5,075 bases of DNA, taken from Pseudomonadota bacterium (GTDB lineage: Bacteria > Myxococcota > Myxococcia > Myxococcales > Anaeromyxobacteraceae). The notes beneath the pieces are model-generated. The model was not told the origin of the DNA, did not search any database, and saw nothing but the letters and a program-made list of their open reading frames with translations. Shown here piece by piece: positions 1 through 4,428 of the stretch. Every line of letters begins with the position of its first letter. Position 1 is the stretch's first letter. The DNA lies in NCBI GenBank assembly GCA_023411405.1, contig JAEYOU010000468.1, positions 1 through 5,075 of the forward strand. Reading direction: 5' to 3'. The position numbers and the translations under genes are program-made.

Positions 1-372
1 GCCGGGCGGCGGGTCCTCGTGGTGGACGACAACCGCGACGCCGCCGAGCTCCTGGGCGAAGGGCTGCGCCTGCACGGCCACGAGGTCCGCGTCGCCTACG
101 ACGGCCCGAGCGCGCTCGACGTCGCCGCGGCGTTCGATCCGGAGGTCGCGCTCCTCGACATCGGCCTCCCCGTGATGAACGGCTACGAGCTCGCCCGCCG
201 CCTGCGCGAGCGCGGCGACGGGTGCCACCTCGTGGCGGTGACCGGCTACGGCCAGGAGGCGGATCGCATCCGCGCCCGCGAGCACGGGTTCGACGCGCAC
301 GTGGTGAAGCCGGTCGACCTCGAGCAGATGCGCGCGCTGGTGCGGCGCGCGCCGCGCCGGGCGGCGCGCTGA
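1..372 (+). CDS. Response-regulator receiver domain, C-terminal end of a larger protein (5' partial)
   Basis: The reading frame is open from base 1 to the TGA at 370-372, so 123 residues are visible and the start lies outside the window. They form one CheY-like receiver domain. Counting from the first codon, the acidic pair that binds Mg2+ is D9-D10 in VLVVDDNRDAAE, the phospho-accepting aspartate is D53 in ALLDIGLP, the conserved Thr is T81 in AVTGYG, and the conserved Lys is K103 in VVKPVD. The switch position normally Tyr/Phe is His100. The domain would accept phosphate from a histidine kinase. It starts almost at the window edge, ends in a short Arg-rich tail and has no DNA-binding domain after it. 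This layout and the DNRDAAE / DIGLP style are common in receivers at the C-terminus of hybrid sensor kinases, so that is my inference. A stand-alone receiver starting just upstream, or at the GTG at 19, is the alternative. The gene converges with the SIMPL gene, 39 bases apart. Confidence 0.9.
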   Translation, partial: AGRRVLVVDDNRDAAELLGEGLRLHGHEVRVAYDGPSALDVAAAFDPEVALLDIGLPVMNGYELARRLRERGDGCHLVAVTGYGQEADRIRAREHGFDAHVVKPVDLEQMRALVRRAPRRAAR

Positions 373-411
373 CGGCGCGCGGCCGCTCCCCCTGCGCGAT
401 TCTCGCCGGGA

Positions 412-1143
412 TCACCGGATCGCGTACACCACGTCCACCTGCGCCCGGAGCTCCAGCTCGCCGGGCGACACCGCCGCGCCCGCGGCGTCGGCCGCCTCCA
501 TGCTCCGCATCATCCGGGTCCCGAACACCGGGATGGGCGCGCTGCCCGACTCGCCGACCTGGAGGATGTCACCGAGCGTCACGCCCGCGGCCTTCGCGAG
601 GGCGTCGGCCTTGACGCGCGCGGCGGCGTAGGCGGCGGCGAGGGCGCGGGCGCGCTCGGGGTTGGGATCGTCCTTCTCGAACGTGAGGCCGCGGAGCGCG
701 TTCGCGCCCGCGGCGGTGACGCGATCGAGGGCTGGGCCGAGGCGCTCCAGGTTGCGGACGGTCACCCGGACCTCGTCGTTGACGGTGTAGCCGGTGATCG
801 GGCCGGGGCGATCGTTCTTCCACGGGCGCTCGACGGACACGTCGTGGCGCGTGGTCTGGACGTCCTTCTCCGCGATGCCGGCCTCGGAGAGCGCCGCGAC
901 CACCTTGCGCATGCGGGCGTTCGCGTCGCGCGTCACGCGCGCGAGGTCGGGCCCGGTGGCCTCCACGCCGGCGGTGAGGATCGCGACGTCGGGGCGGACC
1001 CGGACGGTGCCCTCGCCGGAGACGCGGAGCACGCGCGGCGAGCCGGGGGGAGGCGCCGGGGGCTGCGTCTGGGCGGTCGTGAGGAGCGGGGAGCAGAGCG
1101 CCGCGCTGACGAGCGCCGCGAGGACGAACGGGCGGTGGGGCAT
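412..1143 (-). CDS. SIMPL domain-containing (DUF541) exported protein
   Basis: This 243-residue protein has a Sec-type signal peptide: basic start MPHR, a hydrophobic stretch at about residues 6-21, and probable cleavage after Ala24 (LTTA|QTQ). A Pro-rich linker follows. Cys17 does not sit in a proper lipobox. The rest is a full SIMPL/DUF541 domain: RVSGEGTVRVRPDVA (about 40-54), GIAEKDVQT (89-97), ITGYTVNDEVRVTVRNL (116-132), AGAN (145-148) and KADALAKAAGV near the C-terminus. The length is normal for the family. SIMPL proteins are periplasmic or envelope proteins of poorly defined function; BP26 of Brucella forms channel-like oligomers and E. coli YggE has been linked to oxidative stress. 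The ATG at 1143 is chosen because the signal peptide begins there and a GGAG ribosome site sits 8 bases before it. The frame stays open far upstream, but only as the antisense of the reductase gene. It is a single-gene unit, divergent from the reductase. Confidence 0.93.
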   Translation of the reverse strand: MPHRPFVLAALVSAALCSPLLTTAQTQPPAPPPGSPRVLRVSGEGTVRVRPDVAILTAGVEATGPDLARVTRDANARMRKVVAALSEAGIAEKDVQTTRHDVSVERPWKNDRPGPITGYTVNDEVRVTVRNLERLGPALDRVTAAGANALRGLTFEKDDPNPERARALAAAYAAARVKADALAKAAGVTLGDILQVGESGSAPIPVFGTRMMRSMEAADAAGAAVSPGELELRAQVDVVYAIR

Positions 1144-1151
1144 GGGTGGGG

Positions 1152-1155
1152 CTCC
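1152..1155 (-). promoter_or_regulatory. Ribosome binding site of the SIMPL gene
   Basis: On the minus strand GGAG lies 8 bases upstream of the ATG at 1143-1141. It fixes the start codon, since the frame remains open for about 1 kb further upstream. Confidence 0.65.
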
Positions 1156-1255
1156 GGGGGTTCGAGGAGGTCGTCTGCGGAGAAGAACGCGCCGCGGCGG
1201 CGAACGATCCAGACCCCCGCGGGGTACATCTGCCGCGCCCGAGCCCGACCCCGGC

Positions 1256-1284
1256 GTGAAATCCGCGCGGGTCGTCGCTAGCCT
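1256..1284 (+). promoter_or_regulatory. Candidate sigma70-type promoter of the aldo/keto reductase
   Basis: The -35 candidate GTGAAA (1256-1261) matches TTGACA at four of six positions. A 17-base spacer follows, then the -10 candidate TAGCCT (1279-1284), which keeps the key T, A and final T of TATAAT. The ATG at 1291 is 6 bases after the -10 box, so the expected transcription start falls on or next to the start codon. There is no Shine-Dalgarno sequence before this ATG, which fits a leaderless transcript. This is read from spacing and consensus only. Confidence 0.45.
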
Positions 1285-1290
1285 ACGCGC

Positions 1291-2175
1291 ATGGCCCACG
1301 ACGTCTCCGCGAGCGGCACCTTCTCCCTCGGAGAAGGGCTCGACGTGCACCGGCTCGGCTTCGGCGCGATGCGCGTGACGGGGCCGGGGATCTGGGGCCC
1401 GCCGGAGGATCGTCCGGAGGCGCTCCGCACCTTGAAGCGCGTGCCCGAGCTCGGCATCGACTTCATCGACACCGCGGACAGCTACGGGCCGTACGACAGC
1501 GAGGAGCTGCTCGCCGAGGCGCTCGCGCCGTACCCGCGCGGCCTGGTGATCGCGACCAAGGGCGGGCTGGTGCGGCACGGGCCCGGCAAGTGGCTGGCCG
1601 TCGGGAGGCCCGAGTACCTCCGCCAGTGCGCGCTCATGAGCGCGAAGCGGCTCCGCGTCGAGCGGATCGATCTCTGGCAGTACCACCGGCCGGACCCGAA
1701 GGTCCCGCGGGACGAGGTGTACGCGGCGATGGCGGAGCTGCAGAGGGACGGCATCGTCCGCCACCTCGGCCTCTCGAACGTGAGCGTGGACGAGATCCAG
1801 GCCGCGCGCCGCCACTTCCACGTGGTCACGGTCCAGAACCTCTACAACCTCGCCGCCCGCGACAGCGAGGACGTGCTCGCGTACTGCGAGCAGGAGCGGA
1901 TCGGCTTCATCCCGTGGCGGCCGCTCGATCTCGGTCCGCTGGGCGCGCCGGGCGGCGTCGCCGAGGGGATCGCGCGGCGGCACGCCGTGACTCCGGGGGC
2001 GATCGCCCTCGCGTGGCTCCTCCGGCGCAGCCCGGTGATGCTCCCCATCCCCGGCACCGGCAAGGTGAAGCACCTCGAGGAGAACGTCGCCGCGGCGCGC
2101 GTGCAGCTCTCGGACGACGAGTTCCAACTCCTCGACGAGGAGGGGCGCGCGGCCGCTCGCACCCGCGCGCCCTGA
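1291..2175 (+). CDS. Aldo/keto reductase, YdbC (pyridoxal reductase)-like
   Basis: This 294-residue, full-length aldo/keto reductase is a cytoplasmic NAD(P)H-dependent (beta/alpha)8 enzyme that reduces carbonyl compounds. The catalytic tetrad is intact: Asp60 and Tyr65 in DTADSYG, Lys90 in IATKGG, and His132 in LWQYHRPD. The cofactor-binding C-terminal part is recognisable as PVMLPIPGTGKVKHLEEN (about 250-267). The N-terminal stretch HRLGFGAMRVTGPGIWGPP and the SNVS and VQNLYN segments closely resemble my memory of E. coli YdbC, reported as a pyridoxal reductase (PdxI). In that protein, as I recall it, the catalytic His position is not conserved, whereas here it is present. The physiological substrate cannot be told from sequence: pyridoxal is one candidate, a general aldehyde detoxification role another. 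The start has no ribosome site but fits a leaderless mRNA. The 3' end converges with the cyclase-family gene, 37 bases apart, with only short hairpins (for example 2176-2186) between. Confidence 0.93.
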   Translation: MAHDVSASGTFSLGEGLDVHRLGFGAMRVTGPGIWGPPEDRPEALRTLKRVPELGIDFIDTADSYGPYDSEELLAEALAPYPRGLVIATKGGLVRHGPGKWLAVGRPEYLRQCALMSAKRLRVERIDLWQYHRPDPKVPRDEVYAAMAELQRDGIVRHLGLSNVSVDEIQAARRHFHVVTVQNLYNLAARDSEDVLAYCEQERIGFIPWRPLDLGPLGAPGGVAEGIARRHAVTPGAIALAWLLRRSPVMLPIPGTGKVKHLEENVAAARVQLSDDEFQLLDEEGRAAARTRAP

Positions 2176-2212
2176 GCCCGTCGGGCGAGCGGTCACCGCG
2201 CGGGGCGGCGCA

Positions 2213-2854
2213 TCAGTCCTCGAGGAGGACGCGCGCGGGAGCGCCGTCCGCGCCCTGGAGGAGCGCCGGCAGGCAGTAGAGCCGGTACCGGCCGGGACGC
2301 ACGCGCCGGAGATCGAGCCCCTCGATCGCCACGATGCCGGCGCCGAGCAGCCGGTGGTGCGTGATCGGCGCCTCGGCCTTCGGCGGCTCGATCGAGAGGT
2401 AATCGATCCCCACGAGCTTCACCCCGCGCTCGACCAGCCACGCGGCGGCGTCGTGCCCGATGCCGGCGTAGTCCCAGTCGAACGTCTCGCGCGAGAACAT
2501 CGGCTGCGGGCCGGTGCTGTTGCGGGTGCGGAGGAGGAGCCGCTCCGGGGCAGGGCGGGGCGAGGGGAAGAGCGCCTCGAGGTCCGCCGCCCGTACGTCC
2601 GGGGCGCCGGGCACCGCCACGACGTCGCACGGGCCGACCAGGGCGTCGAGCGGCAGCGCCTCGACGGTCTTGCCCCCCTCGATGAAGTGCTGGGGCGCGT
2701 CGACGTGCGTGCCGGTGTGGAGCGCGAGGGTGAGCTTGCGCACGTCCGCGGCGTCGCCCCGGGCGCGCGCCTTGATGAGCTCGAGCTTCGGGCCGTCTTC
2801 GCCGGGGTACGTGGGCATGCCGGCGCGGAGGAGCACGGTGACGTCGTGGAGCAT
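2213..2854 (-). CDS. Cyclase family metal-dependent hydrolase (kynurenine formamidase-like)
   Basis: This 213-residue protein carries the signature of the cyclase / KynB-type hydrolases: HTGTHVDAPQHF at residues 46-57, where His46, His50 and Asp52 are the expected metal ligands and His56 is also conserved. Near the C-terminus ITHHRLLGAGIVAIEGL (164-180) supplies the second conserved site, a His (166/167) and Glu178. The N-terminus DVTVLLRAGMPTYPGE and the middle LLLRTRNS and GIDYLSIEPP are typical. The family hydrolyses N-formylkynurenine or other cyclic or amide substrates using metal ions, usually zinc, in the cytoplasm. No tryptophan dioxygenase or kynureninase gene lies nearby, so I do not assign kynB; isatin hydrolase-like or unknown activities are equally possible. 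The ATG at 2854 is chosen because GGAGG sits 6 bases before it and homologues begin with a similar short N-terminus. The frame extends to 2962, but that extension is low-complexity Arg/Ser-rich translation of the intergenic DNA. Confidence 0.92.
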   Translation of the reverse strand: MLHDVTVLLRAGMPTYPGEDGPKLELIKARARGDAADVRKLTLALHTGTHVDAPQHFIEGGKTVEALPLDALVGPCDVVAVPGAPDVRAADLEALFPSPRPAPERLLLRTRNSTGPQPMFSRETFDWDYAGIGHDAAAWLVERGVKLVGIDYLSIEPPKAEAPITHHRLLGAGIVAIEGLDLRRVRPGRYRLYCLPALLQGADGAPARVLLED

Positions 2855-2860
2855 GGCAGT

Positions 2861-2865
2861 CCTCC
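2861..2865 (-). promoter_or_regulatory. Ribosome binding site of the cyclase-family gene
   Basis: A perfect GGAGG on the minus strand, 6 bases upstream of the ATG at 2854-2852, decides the start against longer in-frame alternatives. It is the strongest ribosome site in the window. Confidence 0.85.
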
Positions 2866-2938
2866 AGCGTAGCGAGAGGCGCGGCGCGGCGGAAGAGGAG
2901 ACCCGAGAGGATCGAGCGAGCGAGCGCGTGCGCCGCCG

Positions 2939-3014
2939 GGCTCCCACGGGTGCGGGAGCCATCGCACCTGCGCGCGCTGCGCGAGAACCGAAGGACTTCG
3001 CCGAGTTCGTGCGA
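2939..3014. repeat. Structured inverted-repeat block
   Basis: Several nested inverted repeats occur together. GGCTCCC (2939-2945) pairs with GGGAGCC (2954-2960). TCGCAC (2962-2967) pairs with GTGCGA (3009-3014). Inside it lie CGCGC (2971-2975) with GCGCG (2979-2983), GAAC (2985-2988) with GTTC (3005-3008), and CGAA (2989-2992) with TTCG (2997-3000). Together the latter could fold into a closed stem with two arms. It lies about 85-160 bases upstream of the cyclase-family start, so it could be that gene's 5' leader, a REP-like intergenic element, or a separate RNA. In GC-rich DNA some pairing is expected by chance. Confidence 0.4.
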
Positions 3015-3039
3015 CCCAGCGGGGCGCCTTCTGCGGGGC

Positions 3040-3068
3040 TTCACTCCGTCGAGGAATGGGCGTAACGT
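3040..3068 (+). promoter_or_regulatory. Candidate promoter of a small RNA
   Basis: TTCACT (3040-3045) matches TTGACA at four of six positions. After exactly 17 bases comes TAACGT (3063-3068), which keeps the important T, A and final T of the -10 box. Transcription would start near 3075. No protein gene follows before the strong terminator at 3210-3243, which makes this pairing more meaningful than the box scores alone. Confidence 0.35.
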
Positions 3069-3074
3069 TTCCAT

Positions 3075-3243
3075 CGAAGCAGCAACACTGCGCGGGAGGC
3101 TGAGATAGAGGAACCGTCGAAGTCACCGACATACTCGCAGTCTCCACCGGCCTAGCGCCGGACCGGCGTCCACCCGAGGGCGCCTCAAGCGGAACGAAGA
3201 AGCGAGAACGGAAAGAGGCCCTGTGACGGGCCTCTTTCCTTTT
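3075..3243 (+). ncRNA. Candidate small noncoding RNA of about 170 nt
   Basis: The case rests on three things seen in the sequence: an intrinsic terminator on the plus strand with no plus-strand gene before it for over 1 kb, a plausible promoter about 145 bases upstream of the stem, and no ATG, GTG or TTG between 3075 and the terminator. The body can form short hairpins: GTCG/CGAC (3116-3119 with 3127-3130), CCGGC/GCCGG (3147-3151 with 3157-3161) or alternatively CGCCGG/CCGGCG (3156-3161 with 3163-3168), and GAGG/CCTC (3176-3179 with 3183-3186). I do not recognise it as tRNA, tmRNA, 6S, SRP RNA or a known riboswitch. It might instead be a long attenuated leader of the downstream aldolase-like gene. 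Function is unknown. Confidence 0.35.
3210..3243 (+). terminator. Strong Rho-independent terminator
   Basis: A perfect 12-bp stem, GGAAAGAGGCCC (3210-3221) with GGGCCTCTTTCC (3228-3239), encloses a 6-base loop TGTGAC and is followed at once by TTTT (3240-3243) and GT. On the minus strand the stem is not followed by a run of T, so it acts on the plus strand. The nearest plus-strand gene upstream, the aldo/keto reductase, ends about 1 kb earlier. Confidence 0.88.
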
Positions 3244-3276
3244 GTATCGGGCTGCGCGGGACCCTGGGCCGTGCTC

Positions 3277-3289
3277 GCCGCTTCGCGGC
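3277..3289. repeat. Short hairpin
   Basis: GCCGC (3277-3281) pairs with GCGGC (3285-3289) around the loop TTC. It is the first of three regularly placed hairpins between the terminator and the aldolase-like gene. Confidence 0.4.
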
Positions 3290-3321
3290 TGCGCGCGCTG
3301 CCCATCCCGGTGTCCCGCTCA

Positions 3322-3362
3322 GCCTGAGCGTAGCGGCGCGTCAGCGCCGCGGAGTCGAAGGC
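3322..3362. repeat. REP-like intergenic palindromic element
   Basis: The core GCGGCGC (3333-3339) pairs with GCGCCGC (3344-3350) around GTCA. Outer arms GCCT (3322-3325) and AGGC (3359-3362) also pair. The flanks CCTGAGCGTAGC on one side and GGAGTCGAAGG on the other are the form I associate with a palindromic intergenic repeat seen many times in high-GC genomes (CCTGAGCG...CGAAGG). The resemblance is from memory. No second full copy occurs in the window, so its repeat status is inferred. Confidence 0.5.
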
Positions 3363-3369
3363 CGTCCCT

Positions 3370-3390
3370 CCCCCGCGCTGCGCGCGGGGG
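3370..3390. repeat. Perfect GC hairpin
   Basis: CCCCCGCGC (3370-3378) pairs perfectly with GCGCGGGGG (3382-3390) around the loop TGC, a 9-bp stem. It has no T-run on either side and so is not an intrinsic terminator. It lies 39 bases before the ATG at 3429 and may belong to the neighbouring REP-like element. Confidence 0.5.
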
Positions 3391-3415
3391 CCCCACCCTG
3401 TGACGCGGTCGGCGA

Positions 3416-3421
3416 TATGTT
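3416..3421 (+). promoter_or_regulatory. Candidate -10 box of the aldolase-like gene
   Basis: TATGTT matches TATAAT at four of six positions, including the key T, A and last T. It ends 7 bases before the ATG at 3429, so transcription would start at that ATG. The first in-frame ATG (3417) lies inside this box. I see no good -35 element at the matching distance, which lowers confidence. Confidence 0.35.
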
Positions 3422-3428
3422 CAATCGC

Positions 3429-4421
3429 ATGAAGAGCCTCGACCGGAAGCTGCGGGTCATCCTCGACGGCCGGTACACGCCGGATGACTTCATCCTGGCG
3501 GACGCGAAGGACGCCGACATGGCGTGGGGCGTCGCAGCCACGGGGCCGGCGCGGAGCGAGGATGGGACGCCGGCGGTGGGACGGCGGTACCGCACGCGTC
3601 CGGAGTTTCTGGAGGCCATGCGGGCGATCGTGCGGCAGGGCGAGCAGGACGTGCTCCTCGCCTCGGCCTCCAACGCCGAGGTGCTCGCGCGCGAGGGGCT
3701 GTTCGAGGGCGGGCCGGTCACGCTCGCGGTCCGCGCGAACGACGCGACCGACATCTGGCGGCCGCGCGGGCACGCCTACGAGGACGAACCCTCGCGGCCC
3801 TTCCGTTCGGTGAACCTCGAGGCGGTGAGGCCGTTCTGCGAGCTCGGCCTGTACTCGGTGACGTTCAACAACCAGCTCGCCCACGACCTCGCGTCGCTCG
3901 AGGCGTACGGGCGGTTCCGCGCCGAGGCGGCGCGGCTCGGCTTCCGGCACTTCCTCGAGGTCTTCAACCCGAACACGCCCGCGGGGCTCGGGCCGGCCGA
4001 TCTCCCGCACTTCGTGAACGACTCCATCGCGCGGGCGCTCGCCGGCGTGACCGCGGCGGAGCGGCCGCTCTTCCTCAAGGTGGCGTACAACGGGCCGGCC
4101 GCGCTCGAGGAGCTCGTCACGTACGACCCGGCGCTGGTCGTGGGCGTGCTCGGCGGGGCGGCGGGGACGACGCGCGACTGCTACGAGCTCCTGGCGCAGG
4201 CGGAGCGGCACGGCGCGCGGGTGGCGCTGTTCGGCCGCAAGATCAACGTCGCGGAGTCGCCGCTGGATCTCGTGGCGCTCATGCGCCCCGTGCTCCGGCG
4301 GGAGCTGACGCCCGCCGAGGCGGTCCGCGCCTACCACGGCGCGCTGGCGCGGAAGCGGGTCCGCCCGGCGCGGGCGCTCGAGGACGACCTGCAGCTCACG
4401 GAGCCCGTGCTGAAAGCGTGA
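3429..4421 (+). CDS. TIM-barrel, class I aldolase-like protein of unknown substrate
   Basis: A 330-residue cytoplasmic protein when started at 3429; an in-frame ATG at 3417 would add four residues. I chose 3429 because neither start has a ribosome site, a -10-like box overlaps 3417, and the protein-like sequence begins with MKSLDRKL. It reads like a (beta/alpha)8 barrel: strand-like segments occur at DFILADAKDADM (20-31), LLASASN (about 76-82), VTLAVRAN (97-104), YSVTFNN (142-148), HFLEVFNPN (174-182), LFLKVAYNGP (214-223), LVVGVLGGAAGTT (236-248) and VALFGRKINVAES (265-277). Lys217 is where class I aldolases of the DeoC/LacD/LsrF type often place the Schiff-base lysine, and the Gly-rich GVLGGAAGTT and LFGRK segments resemble phosphate-binding loops. 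This assignment is inference from pattern, not recognition of a named family. The next gene, 7 bases on, is a PfkB kinase, which suggests this protein acts on the phosphorylated sugar the kinase makes, much as kinase and aldolase pair in inositol or sulfoquinovose catabolism. Confidence 0.85.
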   Translation: MKSLDRKLRVILDGRYTPDDFILADAKDADMAWGVAATGPARSEDGTPAVGRRYRTRPEFLEAMRAIVRQGEQDVLLASASNAEVLAREGLFEGGPVTLAVRANDATDIWRPRGHAYEDEPSRPFRSVNLEAVRPFCELGLYSVTFNNQLAHDLASLEAYGRFRAEAARLGFRHFLEVFNPNTPAGLGPADLPHFVNDSIARALAGVTAAERPLFLKVAYNGPAALEELVTYDPALVVGVLGGAAGTTRDCYELLAQAERHGARVALFGRKINVAESPLDLVALMRPVLRRELTPAEAVRAYHGALARKRVRPARALEDDLQLTEPVLKA

Positions 4422-4424
4422 GGT
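4420..4424 (+). promoter_or_regulatory. Ribosome binding site of the PfkB kinase
   Basis: GAGGT at 4420-4424 overlaps the TGA stop of the preceding gene and sits 4 bases before the ATG at 4429. The overlap points to translational coupling of the two genes. Confidence 0.6.
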
Positions 4425-4428
4425 CGCC

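Larger units (their letters stand above)
1144..1290. promoter_or_regulatory. Divergent intergenic promoter region (SIMPL / aldo-keto reductase)
   Basis: These 147 bases separate two genes transcribed away from each other, so both promoters should lie here. A small perfect inverted repeat, ACCCC-CGC-GGGGT, occupies 1213-1225 near the middle and could be an operator or only a chance GC-rich palindrome. I found no convincing -35/-10 pair for the minus-strand SIMPL gene. The plus-strand promoter is listed separately. No ORF or RNA gene is apparent. Confidence 0.6.
2855..3428. other. Gene-free intergenic stretch rich in hairpins
   Basis: About 570 bases lie between the divergently oriented cyclase-family gene and the aldolase-like gene. 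I find no protein gene in them: open frames here are extensions or antisense frames with low-complexity Arg/Ser/Pro-rich translations. The segment around 3050-3250 is visibly less GC-rich than the coding DNA. The stretch contains a GAGC tetranucleotide run (2914-2925), a folded inverted-repeat block (2939-3014), a candidate small-RNA unit with terminator (3040-3243), and a chain of hairpins (3277-3390) just before the next gene. Confidence 0.75.

Noticed and set aside
412..2196. A 594-codon minus-strand open frame joining the SIMPL protein to a long N-terminal extension
   Set aside because: The part above 1143 is the antisense of the aldo/keto reductase and its translation is low-complexity Arg/Ala/Pro-rich. 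The signal peptide and ribosome site place the real start at 1143.
2176..2212. Short hairpins between the convergent reductase and cyclase-family genes as a shared terminator
   Set aside because: The stems (GCCC/GGGC at 2176-2186, GCGGT/ACCGC at 2189-2199) are only 4-5 bp, with 1-3 base loops and no T-run.
2354..2872. A 172-codon plus-strand open frame over the cyclase-family gene
   Set aside because: It is antisense to a gene with an intact metal-binding signature and a strong ribosome site; its own translation is charged low-complexity sequence.
2911..2930. A short GAGC tandem run
   Set aside because: About three units of four bases in GC-rich noncoding DNA is within chance; it does not look like a functional tandem repeat.
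3056..3103. A 15-codon plus-strand ORF starting with ATG at 3056
   Set aside because: The GAGG before it is only one base from the ATG, and the ATG lies upstream of the -10 box of the candidate promoter, so it would not be in that transcript.
3096..3130. GGCTGAGAT, reminiscent of the CTGAGA element of a TPP riboswitch
   Set aside because: The second conserved part of the TPP aptamer (ACCTGAT and the region after it) is missing, and no thiamine gene follows.
3370..3390. The 9-bp GC hairpin as a terminator
   Set aside because: No T-run follows on either strand, and it lies just before a gene start rather than after a gene end.
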